A DNA stretch of 64,000 nt, taken from NCBI RefSeq assembly GCF_000247695.1, contig NW_004624734.1:12161775-12225774 (forward strand), given 5' to 3'. The notes below the pieces were generated by a model. That model saw only the letters and a program-made list of their open reading frames with translations. It ran no database searches and was not told where the DNA came from. Of this stretch, positions 1-16,949 are shown piece after piece. Position numbers and translations under genes: made by a program. Position 1 is the stretch's first letter, and the number at the start of each line of letters is the position of its first letter. Source of the DNA: Heterocephalus glaber (Eukaryota > Chordata > Mammalia > Rodentia > Bathyergidae).

Positions 1-5780
<5,780 letters not shown>

Positions 5781-5783
<3 letters not shown>

Positions 5784-5818
5784 CTTGCCTCGGCCGCTCC
5801 AGGCGCCGCTGCCGGAAG
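5781..5818 (-). other. PSMC1: PSMC1 exon 1 (5' UTR plus initiator ATG)
   Basis: The exon ends directly after the ATG and is followed by a strong donor, ATG|gtgagt, at 5783-5775. The upstream limit is a guess: the minus strand reads CACTTCCGG at 5820-5812, and ETS-type CTTCCGG elements often sit at or next to the start site of housekeeping genes. The 5' UTR would then be only about 35 nt. Confidence 0.8.
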
Positions 5819-6104
5819 TGCACTCACGGGAGAGGCGGGGCAGAGGCGGAAGTTGCTGATGAACACTACGGGAGCTGATAGGGACCAAATCCACCTGCGC
5901 TTGTGCCCAAAATGATTGTGGGGGTCGGTTGGCACCGCGTTGTAACACGTGATGTGAACCTTAGAAATATTTTAATTGAAAAAAATTTAACGAGCTTATT
6001 AAGTTTTTGTCAATAACTTAATGAGTTCAATTGTCAACGAACGAAAACAATTGCGGTATAAAATATTAAAATATATTTACATTATGTTAAAAATCACAAC
6101 TGGA

Positions 6105-6195
6105 GGGGCCGGGGATTTAGCTCAGTGGTTTCGCCGCCTGCTGCGCAAGCTCAAGGACCCGAGTTCGATCTCCGGTACCAAAAAAAAAAAAACCA
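6105..6195 (+). repeat. ID-type SINE (GGTACC family)
   Basis: GGGGATTTAGCTCAGTGGTT (A-box-like) and CGAGTTCGATC (B box), ending GGTACC plus 13 A. Flanked by CACAACTGGA at 6095-6104 and 6196-6205. Confidence 0.95.
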
Positions 6196-6989
6196 CACAA
6201 CTGGAAAGAAATTACTGCTCCAAAAACTAGAGTGGCACTTGGAATTGCTAAATTGACATACATGTTTGCCCAAACACTTTCTTATTTCGTCTCTGGAATT
6301 AACCTGCTCACTTGAGGGTATCTGTGTAATGCGTTGTCTAAATCTGTTTTCTTCTGACAGCCGATGACTCGTGCCAAATGTTCTAAAATTCCTCATCTTG
6401 AACTAGTTGATAAAGATCATCTTTTCCTACATTCACCAGGACGTCAGTGATCCTTCCTGTGTCTGGAAACTTCCATCAGCAAGTGCTCAAAATGCTGCGA
6501 TTAATTTAGGGATTGTAGTTGTGAAACACGAAAAAGATTTCACATACAACACATGCACGCCTTCCTGTCTATCATTGCTAAAACATTTGTTAAATCAAAC
6601 TTTTGAGACCAAGATGTATTTGAAATAAAGATTTTATTGAGTTTAGGATGCTGGCTAAAGGTAAAAGGACTGATACTAAGACAAATTCTGTACCTCACCA
6701 GGAGCGTGTACAGGTAGCAGTTGGAAAAAGCCCACCAGACCAAAGGAGCCAGGGTGTTTTATAATGACACTCTGGGGAGAAGACAGTAACTCATTAACAG
6801 TGATTCTACACTGGCTGCAGATAAGTGGGGCAGGACAAGTCCTAGGATAGGAAGTTCAACCATAACTTGAAGTTTTTGCTGCTTCTTGGTTGGTTGGTTC
6901 TAAAAGTAGAAGTGATGTGGCCTTGATAGGTGACCTTCTCCATATAAGAAAGAATATGGATGTGTTTTGTTTGTTGATTTGGTTTGGTC

Positions 6990-7156
6990 TTTGTGATACT
7001 GCGGATTGAATCCAGAGCTTTCATATCGAGCTACATCCCCATTTAATTTTTTTGCACAGAGTCACACTAAGTTGCCCAGGCTGGGCTGGAACTTGGAATC
7101 TTCTTGCTTCAACCTCCCAGATTGCTGGGATTACAGGCGTGGGCCACCTTGCCCAA
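6990..7156 (-). repeat. B1-dID composite SINE
   Basis: Inverted ID part (TACTGCGGATTGAATCC ... GAGCTACATCCCC) joined to an inverted B1 (GTTGCCCAGGCTGGGCTGG ... GCTGGGATTACAGGC). Confidence 0.75.
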
Positions 7157-7159
7157 CTG

Positions 7160-8155
7160 GAACTGTTTTTCTTTGTTGATTTAGCTTGTAGATATGAGTT
7201 AGAATGAATTTCTCTTACCAATTTTTTTGTCTCCATTCTTCGGTCCGTAACAATCTACAACACTTCAGGATTCTTATCACACTCAACAGAAACTCTGGGC
7301 CCTGTCAACCTCCACTAACAACTCTGGCATCTAGTGTATATGATACATGAAATTGAATGGCAGAGCAGGAGAAAGACGACCACCCCTTGTATCCTGCAGG
7401 CCACAGCAGCATTGCACTGGATGACCAGGTAGTCTGCATATAATCCAAAGAACTACACACTGGGCTTCTAAGATGCCACCACATTCAAAGAAATGACAAC
7501 CAATATGTAAGATTTAAATTCGAGGACGTACCACAGGTGGCAGGGCCTTCATGCATAGCAAACCTGCTCATCTCTTCTCTGCCTGTGGCTGACACTCTTG
7601 ATACTCTGCACCAGGAGATAGCCACCCATGTAGCTCCCCCTCTTTCCCACTTGCAACCTCCAACCTTCCTTAGGGTCCAATGCCCAGCAGTCACCCTAAC
7701 TTCTCCGGCTCCTTCCTTGCTCCCTCCTAGCTGTTCATTACATAAATACGATTAACTTTTCCATTCTTTTTCATTTTATTGGCCTTATATTTGTTCCCTG
7801 GATCCTCTTAAGAGAGGAGGCCCAGGGACTGACCTGGTCAAGAGGTGTCCTTCTGTTTTAGGATGGTAGGGCTGGGAGAGATTATGAATAGCCATTTAAC
7901 TATATATTTTTTTCTTACATGTGGAATTAATGTGCTTTAAAAAATTTTCCTAGATTTTCTTTCAAATATGCAGGAATTTAAACACAGTATTGAATCTCAT
8001 GCTTTGCCAATAATGTATACATGTTTTATTAATGTGTATAATTGTATGTGTGTTATGGATATGCTTGTGCTTGAGTGCCTGTATGTATGTGTGTATGCAC
8101 ACACACGTCTATTTTTCTCCCTGTGCCTCTGTACCCCCACACTTGTAGTATGTAT
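7160..8155. other. No recognised gene or repeat
   Basis: Unique-looking sequence. A TG/CA-rich patch lies at 8033-8107. Opposed frames at 7485-7755 show no recognisable domain and are read as chance. Confidence 0.5.
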
Positions 8156-8159
8156 ATAG

Positions 8160-8445
8160 AGTCACATGCAGCATAATTTTTTGGTCAATGACAGATGGAA
8201 TATAGGATGCCAGTCCCTTAAGAGTATATTGCCTGGGGCCAGGGATTTAGCTCAGTGGTTCTGGTGCCTGCCATGCAAGTGCAAGGTCCCGAGTTTGATC
8301 CCTGGTACCAAAAAAAAAAGAGTATATTGCTTAGTGACATCTTAGTCTGTGTAAGTGCACTTGATGCGATTCCTACCCATGTCACCTGATGACACATTTC
8401 CCAGCATGCATCTCTGTCAGAAGCAACACATGACTGTACATGTTG
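8160..8445. mobile_element. Tigger-like DNA transposon fragment, split by an ID SINE
   Basis: CACATGCAGCATAATTTTTTGG on the left, and GTGTAAGTGCACTTGATG, CTGATGACACATTTC and CAACACATGACTGTAC on the right resemble the two ends of a common pogo/Tigger-class mammalian element. Family from memory. Confidence 0.45.
8233..8318 (+). repeat. ID-type SINE (GGTACC family)
   Basis: GGGATTTAGCTCAGTGGTTC ... GGTACC plus A tail. Perfect duplication AGAGTATATTGC at 8221-8232 and 8319-8330. It is inserted in the older DNA transposon. Confidence 0.95.
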
Positions 8446-8754
8446 TCCTATGGGTGCCCAAACTGAATTTAGTTCTTCCCCAAGGATCCATTCAACCTCA
8501 CATATAATCTCTCCTGGCTAATGTCACCATGCAGAGACCCAAGCCAGGAACTTCTCATGGTCCCTCTCCCTCACCAATCCTCAGTCAGCTCAGTGGTTGT
8601 CTTGTCATCTTGCCTTTGTCACACTTGAATGTACTACTTCTTCCATCAACGCCAAGTTCAGATCTCTTTATCCTGCCTTGTGATTCATGCAGCAAATAAT
8701 TTCTTAGTGCTTTAGGCTCCCTTCAAGGGTCCGGGGACACTGCAATGAACAGGT

Positions 8755-9100
8755 AGACAAAAATCCTTTCCCTGATGGATTTTACAATGAATAAGTAAAT
8801 GTAGAAGTAAAATATATAATATTCCACATGGCAATAAATACCACAGGGACAATTAAACAGGTTAAGAAGTCTGTGGCTGTGGGAGGAGGGTAATTCTAAC
8901 TTAAAATAGGATAGTACTTGACCAAAAACCTTAAGGATGAGGTGAGCTAGTTAGACAGGGGAAGAACTTTCTAGATAGCGGGACCAGCCAGTGGGATGGA
9001 AACTAGAGACCCCATGTAGTGAAGTCAGAAACAAACACAACTTCCAATGGAAACTAAAGGGTTGGAGATGAAACAATAACCCAGTAATGAGAAGAGCAGA
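8755..9100. repeat. Old dispersed repeat, family not assigned
   Basis: GATGGATTTTACAATGAATAAG, CCACAGGGACAATTAAACAG and GGGGAAGAACTTTCTAG recall an ancient, probably LINE-derived repeat. It is too diverged to name. Confidence 0.3.
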
Positions 9101-9346
9101 TCTGGCACCAGACTGCCTCAGCCTCAGTCTGGACTCCATCACTTATTAGCCGTATTGGTTCCTTACTGAAGCTGTAAGAATTGACCACACATTTAGTGAG
9201 TTAAAAGCACACAATTTATTTTCTTAAAGTTCTGCAGGTAAGACATCCTGTTCCCATGTCACTGGTCTAAAAGTGGCACCACGTGCCTGCATTCCTTTCA
9301 GAGGAGCCTCCACTTCCTTGCTTCCAACATTGAAAGGCAGCTTCTG

Positions 9347-9514
9347 AGCCAGGCATGGTGGTGTGTGTCTGTAATCCCAGCACTTGGGAGGGCGAGGCAG
9401 GAAGATCACCAAGAGTTGAGGCCAGCCTGGGCTACATAGTGAGTTCAAGGCCAGCCTGAACTACATAGTGAGACCCCATCTCAAAAAACCAAACCAACCA
9501 AACAAACAACAAAA
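9347..9514 (+). repeat. B1 SINE with internal duplication
   Basis: GGCATGGTGGTGTGTGTCTG start; the GCCAGCCTGGGCTACATAGTG unit occurs twice (about 9421 and 9449), the quasi-duplication typical of rodent B1. Flanked by AAAGGCAGCTTCTG at 9333-9346 and 9515-9528. Confidence 0.93.
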
Positions 9515-9737
9515 AAAGGCAGCTTCTGGAGCTGCCTGCCATGTACTGTGATGTTGCAGGACAAAGTGGTGTCCTGGCACCTGCATTGTAGACAAACATC
9601 TTCAGTGATGCTGAGGTCTGTGACCCAGAGGTCTGGGTAGGTGTCTGTGAAGCAGAGTAGATACATCCTGGCAGCCTGACGGTCGCTGGGGTGTTGGAAG
9701 AAACTATCAAGATTTCTTTTCATGGGATGGTTCTTTA

Positions 9738-9822
9738 TTTTGTTTTGTTTTGGTGCTGACATCAATCCTGGGGGCCTCACGCATGCTCCACGCTCTACCA
9801 CTGAGCAACATCCTCAGCTCCC
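9738..9822 (-). repeat. Old ID-like SINE
   Basis: TTTTGTTTTGTTTTGGTGCTG tail, then CTCCACGCTCTACCACTGAGC, an inverted tRNA-like head of an older ID type lacking the GGTACC end. Confidence 0.55.
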
Positions 9823-10144
9823 AGAACTTTTGTTGGGGGGAAGGAAAGGGCAAGAGAGGTTGACCCATGGGTAATGGGCTGTCGTTAAATGGGACCAAGA
9901 AGCTCTGGTGTGCTAAAGACAGCAGCGCTACGTTGTGCATTTCAAAAAGCTGGGGAAAGGATTCTGAGGATTTTCACCGTAAAGAAATGATTAATGTTTG
10001 AGGAGACAGATGTGTTTCACCTGATTTAAGCACTACACAATGTATCCGTGTGTTGAAATGTCACAGGGTACCCATAAATATGTACAATTTTATGTATCAG
10101 TTGAATAAAGAATATAAATAAAAATACAAACTATTAAATAGGCA

Positions 10145-10350
10145 GTCAGTCCACGTCTGAGAACACGGGCTCCAATGCCACGTCTCCTTCCTAGCTTCGT
10201 CACCAGTGGGCTGTGTCATCTCAGGTAGGTCATTTGGTCCCTTTGTGCCTGTTTGGACATTTGTGAAACAGGCACCTTACTGGTTCCTTCCTCATACTGT
10301 CATGGTTTGAAGGTTAACATAAAGTGCTCTGAATAATTCCAGTGTTGGGT
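10145..10350 (+). repeat. MIR SINE
   Basis: GGGCTCCAATGCCACGTCTCC, GGGCTGTGTCATCTCAGG and CATTTGTGAAACAGGCACC follow the MIR core in forward order. Confidence 0.5.
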
Positions 10351-10626
10351 AATTACTCTAATAAGCTATCTTTATTATATTATTATTATAGTATACAAAC
10401 TCTTACACACTAATTGGTTGGCCCTGTAGCCCACCAAAATTTATAATCTATTGGTAGAGAAGACCAGGGATCTTTAGACCTGTTTCCCTTGTGCATCCAC
10501 AAAAATATTTTCTAAAATTACCGATTCCTTGACACATTTCAAATTTAGCACCTAAATTTCATTAGAAGCTTAAATAGCTTCAGATGATCCATTTGCTGGA
10601 GAACTGTGAGTATGGACTTACAGAAA

Positions 10627-11325
10627 GTATGATCGGAACATATGGTGAATGTTTAAATAAAAACAAATGTATTACACTCAAAGACATATTGCCATGAATC
10701 CCCCTCAGAAATCCTCCCCCTCACTTTGAACACACTTATCCTCCATTCTTGCCACTTTCTGAAGAGTTCTGGAGTCTTTTTCATGAATGAGAGTCTTCAG
10801 TTGTGGTGCCGTGGCTGCTTCAATGTCCTGAACCAATTCAAAACATTTTTTCATGGTCATTTTCACTTTGGGGAGGAGCCACAAGTCGCACAACACCAGA
10901 TCCGGTGAACAAGGTGGATGAGGACACAGCGTATGTCCTTATGAGCCTGCCTTTCTGTTGCATGGCACTCAGCAGCAGCATTCATTGTATTTTTTATTAC
11001 ACTTCATAAAGACACAAAAGAGGACTTCTAGCACTGCTTCAGAAAGTGGAAAGAAAGACATTGATCATGGTGGCTCATGCCTGTAATCCCAGCACTTGAA
11101 AGTTGAGGCAGGAGGATTGTTGTGAGTTCAAGGCCAACCTGGGCTACATCGTGAGTTTAAAGCTAGCCTAGGATACACCTTGTCTCAAAAAATAGTAAGC
11201 AAAGCAAAACAAAAACAAAAAAACCAACAAAGCAAGGAGGAATATTTTGAGGAGGGTTAATAGCAATGTCTTTTAGTGTACTACATTAAAAAATTTAAAA
11301 TATTCACCATATATTTTGATCACAA
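10627..11325 (-). mobile_element. Mariner-derived element with inverted duplicated ends (copy 1)
   Basis: The minus strand at 10896-10690 encodes a mariner (DD34D-type) transposase tail with LWLLPKVKMTMKKCFE, IEAATAPQLKTL and EDKCVQSEGEDF. The outer ends are inverted copies: 10627-10740 matches the reverse complement of about 11230-11325 (both read ATATGGTGAAT then AAAGACAT). The transposase tail thus appears twice in opposite orientation. The catalytic region is missing and the reading frame is broken, so the element is inactive. A B1 has inserted in one arm. Confidence 0.75.
11064..11236 (+). repeat. B1 SINE inside the mariner-derived element
   Basis: ATGGTGGCTCATGCCTGTAA ... ACCTGGGCTACATCG ... 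a long A-rich tail. It interrupts the right arm of the mariner element. Confidence 0.85.
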
Positions 11326-11409
11326 CACACACAACAATGAAATATATCATAATAGATTGAAATTTGATAACATCCACTTAAAAATTCTTTACACATACTC
11401 TTCAATAAC

Positions 11410-11511
11410 ATTATTATCATCATTATTATTATTATTATTATTTTTGGTACCAGGGATTGAACTTGGACCTTGTGTGGCAGGTGGCGGAACCACTGAACTA
11501 AATCCCTGACC
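11410..11511 (-). repeat. ID-type SINE with (TTA)n tail
   Basis: Inverted ID body (GGTACCAGGGATTGAAC ... CTGAACTAAATCCCTGACC). The tail, on the left, has become an (ATT)n microsatellite at about 11411-11442. Confidence 0.88.
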
Positions 11512-11539
11512 CCTTAACTTTGAAATATTTACCTCCTCT

Positions 11540-11637
11540 TTTTTGTGTTTTTTTTTTTTTTTAGGTACTGGGGATCGAACTTGGGTCCTTGTGCTTGCAA
11601 GGCAGGCAGCAGAACCACTGAGCTAAATCCCCAGCTC
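11540..11637 (-). repeat. ID-type SINE
   Basis: T-rich tail, GGTACTGGGGATCGAAC ... ACTGAGCTAAATCCCCAGC. It lies about 30 bp from the preceding copy in the same orientation. Confidence 0.9.
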
Positions 11638-11639
11638 TA

Positions 11640-12530
11640 TCTTCTCTTTTTGAAGTCAATTTTCCACCCCACTTCTCACACATAATTTTATCCTAATGTC
11701 ATGCATTTTTTATGCTTGAAAATGTTTTATTGATCAACCCCTCATATATTTCTGCAAAAATTTTATACAAATAAAAAATTTTAATGTATTTTATTTTCTA
11801 TGCTAAACTGTTTTAGGATTTTGAGTTATTATCAGTTATGACTAATCATGCTTGATCAAAATGATGCAATTTATTGGAGTGAGTGATAAATTAATTTTTG
11901 AGAATTAAAGTGTAAACTTCTATGGAAATGCATTTCATAATGAACACTTCATCTATCTATGGGTGACTATGACATCAAATGAAGCAGACATCAGTGCCAA
12001 TTCTATTCTTATTCCTTATTTTTATAGATACTGGGCTGAGACATCTTGTTCATATAAATGGGAAAGAATTTTGTAATAAAAATGTCACTCCATTCTTTAA
12101 AGCTTCCTGTATCATAAAACCACAGGGCGGTTTATTATAAAAAATCTATTATTCAGGATTACCTGGATTATTTCTTTCTTCAACGCGTTTACAAAGAACT
12201 AGAAAATTTCAGATGTGCAAAATGGTTCCTTTGTTAGGTGCCAGGACTATTTTTTCTTAATTTCTGTGAAACTCCCCAAAAGGCTCAACCATGACTTGCA
12301 AAAATGATCCATTTTGCCTACTAACTCCCCTCACACTTCAAACTCGTACTCTGAAGAGGGCCTGGGAAAATTTTACTATCATTCATTTCATCATGCTTTT
12401 AGAAGTATAGATTTTTTTAAAAGGTATTTTTATCATACCACTTCCCTTATATATTTGGAGTCCTGAAGTTTGATAATCTGCCACCAAAACTAAACTACAG
12501 CTTTAACGTCCAGGCTGCGGAGCTGCCTGT
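11640..12530. other. AT-rich stretch, nothing recognised
   Basis: No open frame, SINE or LTR is recognised on either strand. Confidence 0.5.
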
Positions 12531-12593
12531 AGATGTCCTGTGGTTGGCGAAGGAGGAATGAAATTTTCAGGGTGTCTGACAGGTGCATGCAGT

Positions 12594-12870
12594 TCAACTA
12601 CTTACCAGCAGAGGACGCCGCGCAACCAAATACTGTCCAGGGGCCTTTCTTCGGTTTGGCCGAGCAGTCTCTGTGCTTGGTCTCCAAGACGCCGGCCATG
12701 GTTGCTCCCCAGGACACTCTTTGTTCACCCGGACCCAGGGCCGGCCACCAAAAAGCCTGCTCAAAGACCGCCTCAAATTCAGCTTCTGGAAATCCACCTT
12801 CTGGTTCACCCTCCGCAACAGGCCATCTGGTCAACCACATGTGTTGCTGGGGAACAGACATGGCTTGAGC
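12594..12870 (-). other. GC-rich block with overlapping frames and a possible splice donor
   Basis: Two long overlapping minus frames (12818-12594 and 12861-12598) and three plus frames cover this block. On the minus strand an ATG in good context (CAACCATGG, near 12697) is followed after 91 bases by CTGCTG|gtaagt (12606/12605). It could be a lone exon of a noncoding or lineage-specific transcript, a decayed retrocopy, or simply chance in GC-rich sequence. I do not recognise the encoded peptides. Confidence 0.25.
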
Positions 12871-12999
12871 TCCCCTTGATGTGGGGACCAGATTGCTCTG
12901 TCATCACTGGGCCCAGTCACCTCACTCTCAACCTCCTCCTACCTTCCATCCTCCTTGGGCTCCTGACCCCAAGAAAAGAGCTAAAGGTTGAATGGGAGA

Positions 13000-13095
13000 C
13001 TTCATTTTGCAGGTGAGAAATTAGGGCTCACGGATGGATGTTAAATGGCCTTCCAAGACCATACAGCTGGTAGGTAAATCAGGTCTAACTCAGAC
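13000..13095 (-). repeat. MIR SINE fragment
   Basis: TTTGCAGGTGAGAAATTAGGG and CCATACAGCTGGTAGG match the inverted middle of MIR. Confidence 0.5.
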
Positions 13096-13180
13096 ATTCT
13101 GGCTCTGAGTGTGGTGTTGAGCTCCAACTTGGTTGTTTTGTGGGGTTTTTTTTTTCCTTTTTGTCCCAGGAAGACTCCAG

Positions 13181-13326
13181 ACAGATATGCTGGCACATGC
13201 CTGTAATTTCAGCATTTGGGAGGCTGAGGCAGGAGAATTTCAGTGAGTTTGAGGCTAGACTGGGCTACATTAGTTCAAGACTAGCCTGAGCTACCTACCC
13301 TGTCTCAAACAAAAACAAAACATACA
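13181..13326 (+). repeat. B1 SINE
   Basis: TGGCACATGCCTGTAATTTC ... AGACTGGGCTACATTAG and a CAAAA-rich tail. Confidence 0.85.
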
Positions 13327-13329
13327 AAA

Positions 13330-14595
13330 AACTCGGAAAGAATGAAAAGAAAAATCTAGAATTTTAGGACTTGGATATGCTTTTAGGGCACATTTGATGA
13401 TCTCCCATCCAGTTCTTCAATGCCTCAGTCAACCCCCACACCCCTAGAGGAACATCTCTTTCTAGCTTCCTCCTGCTTAATTTCAGTTCTCAGCTTAGAC
13501 ACTGTGGGGCCCAGCAGAGCTCCAGAGCGGGTCTAGGAAGATTATTTTAGGCCCGAGACACTTGAGAATCAAGAGATGCAGAAAGAAGCTTGGAGCTTTT
13601 GTTATCTGACAAAACACAACTCTGGGAACATGAAACTGTCAGAAATTCCCTTTCCATGGTGAGTCTGCTCCCAGGAGACAGGCCAAGGGTAAATCCCTCT
13701 CTTGGGAGTCATAGCTATGAAGAGAAGGGAAAGACTGCAGGCTCCTGCAGAAACAGCCATAAACTGTCCTATCTCCTGTTTGTTCCTCTGAAAACTCATT
13801 TTTCTTTCCTGAAGAAACCTGCCTGCTCCTCCCATAGCAGCCTTTTCTCTCCCTTTCCTTTTCCTTACTACATTTAGTATACAAGCCTTTCACCATGTAA
13901 CAAGGTAGCTGGTTCTTTTGCTAGCTTCCTCATGCACTTGAGTAACATTTCCCCCTCCTATCAATGTGTCTTTGGTTACTTTAATTTGTAGGCCTCCAGT
14001 ACTGAGCAGAATGGGCTTGCGGAAAAGCTTTTCTTCTTTAACAACACCATCCACCCCAGGACATCTCCCTGGCCCTCATGTCCTGCTGTATCACCTCATC
14101 AACACTTCCCCAGTAACAGTCATATCATTATTTCTGAAAACAAGGGTCTACAACGAATGCTTAGATGCTGTCTTCTGGATGCCGAGTCTGTTCCTCCGCA
14201 TTGTCTTCTGATATCACTGATTCCCTGTACTGCTGAATCCCTGTCTCTTTGCCTCTGGGGGCAGCGGGGGGGGGGGAGAGGCTGTAACCACTTGTGGAAG
14301 GAATGGGTGTCTTGCTCAGCTGTGGATGGGTCAGCTGTTCTCCGTGGCCTCTGGCCCAGTAAGGAGATATTTCAGCTGAAATAGTAGACTTCCACTCTTC
14401 AGACCCTGCTTATCATACGTAACATTATTTTTCTAATTTGAGCAGTAACATGTGTTCATTAAAGAAAATTTAAAAGCAGAAAAAATATAAACAAGAAAAC
14501 TCTAGCTATCATTTTAGCACTCAGAGATCTTCCCAGTTAAGCCTTTTAAAAAATACATAATAAATAATTAAACAAAACTGGGACCATACTATTAC
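13330..14595. other. No recognised gene
   Basis: Several short frames (for example 13590-13877 and 13966-14211) show no domain. A 9-11 nt G run lies near 14266-14276. Confidence 0.5.
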
Positions 14596-14598
14596 CAG

Positions 14599-15153
14599 GT
14601 GTGATTAAAAATATGGCTAATGTTTAAATTTTATAAAAATTTATTACAGTAAAAGACACATTGCCATTAATCTCCCTTAAAATACAGTACTCCCTCTTGC
14701 TTTGAACACACATTCCATCATTTTTGCCACTTTCTGAAGCAATTCTGGAAGTTTTCTTTTGTGTCTTTACAAGAAGTGATCAAAATACAGTGAATGCTGC
14801 TGCCCAATGCCATCCAATGGAAAGGCAGGGTTGTAGAAACATTATGGTGTGTCTTCATCCACCTTATTCACTGGATCTGGAACCATGGGACTTCTGGCTG
14901 TTCCCTAAAGTGAAAGTGACCACGAAAGGTAAAAGCTTTGAATCAATTCAGGATGTCAAGGCAGCCATGATAGCACAACTAAAGACACTCATGAAAGAGG
15001 ACTTCCAGACCTGTTTCGGAAAGTGGCAAGAATGATGGGATAAGTGTGCTCAAAGCAAAGGGGGTATATTTTGAGAGGGATTCATGGCAATGTGTGTCTT
15101 TTACTGTAATAACATAAAAAATTTTAAACATTCACTGTATTTTTCAATCACAT
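14599..15153 (+). mobile_element. Mariner-derived element with inverted duplicated ends (copy 2)
   Basis: The plus strand at about 14800-15050 encodes a mariner transposase tail (LHPPYSLDLEPWDFWLFPKV, then SIQDVKAAMIAQLKTL, CFGKWQE). PPYSLDLEPWDFWLFP is the region around the third catalytic acid. The first ~170 bp (14600-14775) is a diverged inverted copy of the last ~170 bp: CTTTGAACACAC, TTGCCACTTTCTGAAG and TCTGGAAG recur as reverse complements near 15045, 15020 and 15005. Long terminal inversion plus loss of the 5' transposase half suggests a non-autonomous derivative. Confidence 0.78.
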
Positions 15154-15158
15154 CTTAT

Positions 15159-15256
15159 TATTATTATTATTATTATTATTTTGGTACCAGGATTGAACTC
15201 TGGACCTTGAGCTTTTGAGGCAGGCAGTGGAACCATTGAGCTAAATCCCTGGCCCT
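15159..15256 (-). repeat. ID-type SINE with (TTA)n tail
   Basis: GGTACCAGGATTGAAC ... ATTGAGCTAAATCCCTGGCC. It is inserted at the end of the mariner-derived element; CAATCACATCTTA (ending near 15158) recurs as CAATCACACCTTA after 15257. Confidence 0.9.
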
Positions 15257-15405
15257 CAATCACACCTTATATTTAATATATTGTCCAATTTTACTTAAAG
15301 TATTATAATCACATTATCATAATGATTTCCTCCATGTCATTAACTACAGAAAGAAATTCCATAACCACATATTATTTTATTATATACATAAAAAATGTAA
15401 CAGTT

Positions 15406-15841
15406 GTCAAAATCAAAATGGAGTCACTTGTGTCAACGCTAACAACAAAAGTCAATAAAGCCAGGAGGTTGTGAAGAAGCATTCTTAGGCATGATTGATT
15501 GATAGTAACTCTCACAAAAGGCACAGTCAGTCACAAGCTTGCCAGAGCCCATAGAGGCCTTACCCAAAAAGTGCTTCTAACAGGACATCTGCCCAGCAAT
15601 TGTCTGTCCAACCTGAGACCGATGCCAATCTTGTTATTAATCCTTGTGGCCAAGGATTGTTGTTTCAAAATACCTGATCCAATCCTCCTCATTTTTGCCT
15701 TTAAATTTTTCCCCTTGTCTCAACTCTTTGAATAAATTCATAGTCTACTCTGGCACACAAATTCCCAATACGTTGTGCTGTATTCCCAAACAAGTTGTCT
15801 TTACATTACTTTTTCTAGAATCTCCATCTGACTTTTTTAGA
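15406..15841 (+). mobile_element. Possible solo LTR of an endogenous retrovirus
   Basis: Begins TGTCAAAATCAAAATGGAG; a late AATAAA is at about 15732, followed by a T/C-rich 3' part. No internal retroviral genes are seen. Family not assigned; the 3' edge is uncertain. Confidence 0.35.
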
Positions 15842-15845
15842 TTGA

Positions 15846-16040
15846 CATAACTTTGATAAGTTACTCAACCTCTTTGTGCTCCAGTTTCATCTTTACAACT
15901 TGTATAAAAATAGCACTGACCACTGCCTTGAAAGCACAAGGTCCTGTGTTCGATCCCCGGTACTAAAAAAAAAATAACACTGACCTTGAGCTGTTCTTAT
16001 GATTAAATGAAATAATGCAAGCAAAGCATTCAGCACAAAC
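15846..16040 (+). repeat. MIR SINE, split by an ID fragment
   Basis: TAAGTTACTCAACCTCTTTG and, after the insertion, TTATGATTAAATGAAATAATGC followed by AAGCATTCAGCAC follow MIR in order. Confidence 0.7.
15922..15972 (+). repeat. 5'-truncated ID-type SINE
   Basis: Only the 3' half remains (CAAGGTCCTGTGTTCGATCC ... GGTACT plus A tail). Near-perfect duplication AATAGCACTGACC / AATAACACTGACC at 15909-15921 and 15973-15985 shows it arrived truncated. Confidence 0.9.
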
Positions 16041-16524
16041 CCATTCTTATTACTGCAGAGAGTGTGCAGAAATCTTTGTGCCAGTACTTAGTCATTTCTG
16101 TAGGACAGACTCCTAGAAGTAGAATGAATGGGTCAAAATTAGTGCTGACATATTGCACGTTGCCCTTAAAGAAGGCTAAATCAGGTGGAGCAGTATGGAG
16201 TGGGTGGAAGTGTCCAAAGGTCCCCAAGGACCCTACCTAAGGGTCTCCAGGGTTTTGTCCTTGTTGTTCTACACTGCTGACTTGCTGGAGGATTCTCTCT
16301 CCCTCTGGCCTCCCTGACACTCACACTGCCTTGTCCCTCCCCTTAGTCCCACCAGCGCCTGCAGCCCACAGGTTCTCGCTGGCCCCTCCTCCAAGTCCTC
16401 CACCTGTAGCCTTCAGCTACAGCTCTTCCACCTCTCTCCTAGCTTTGGCCATTTTTCCCCATTGGCTTTTTCTCTTATGGAGATAAATTTTATGTAGAGT
16501 ACAAAAATAAATACATAAAAATAA

Positions 16525-16648
16525 CAGCCAGACATATGCCTATAATCCCAGTACTCTGAGAGGCTGAGGCAGGAGGATTGTAAATTTGGGGCCAGCTTGG
16601 GAAACTTAGCAAGACTGTGTCAAAATAAAAAACAAATAAAAATAAAAA
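16525..16648 (+). repeat. B1 SINE
   Basis: GACATATGCCTATAATCCC ... GCCAGCTTGGGAAACTTAGC and a TAAAA-rich tail. Confidence 0.8.
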
Positions 16649-16905
16649 GTGAATACTGTATACGTGCACACCCATGGGCGCCACCATGCAAATAAGACAT
16701 AAAACATAGCACTCCAGAAATTTCCCTCATTCACCTTCCTAGTCTATACCTACCCTATCCAGAAGCAAGAAGTGAACTACTTTTAATCACCATCAATTAG
16801 TTTTATTGTTCGGGAATTTCGTATTAGTGACATCTTTTGGTATCTAGCTACTTTCATTTAATATACATTTTTGAGATTCATTTATGTTGTATCATAATTA
16901 TTATT

Positions 16906-16945
16906 ATCTGTCTATCATCTATCTACCTATCTATCTATCATCTAC
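16906..16945 (+). repeat. (TATC)n microsatellite, imperfect
   Basis: Repeated CTAT/CATC units, about 40 bp. Confidence 0.85.
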
Positions 16946-16949
16946 CTGG

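Noticed and set aside
6105..6195. tRNA gene candidates (A- and B-box-like sequences, also at 8233, 50098, 61764)
   Set aside because: Each has an A tail and target duplications and lacks a proper cloverleaf; they are tRNA-derived SINEs.
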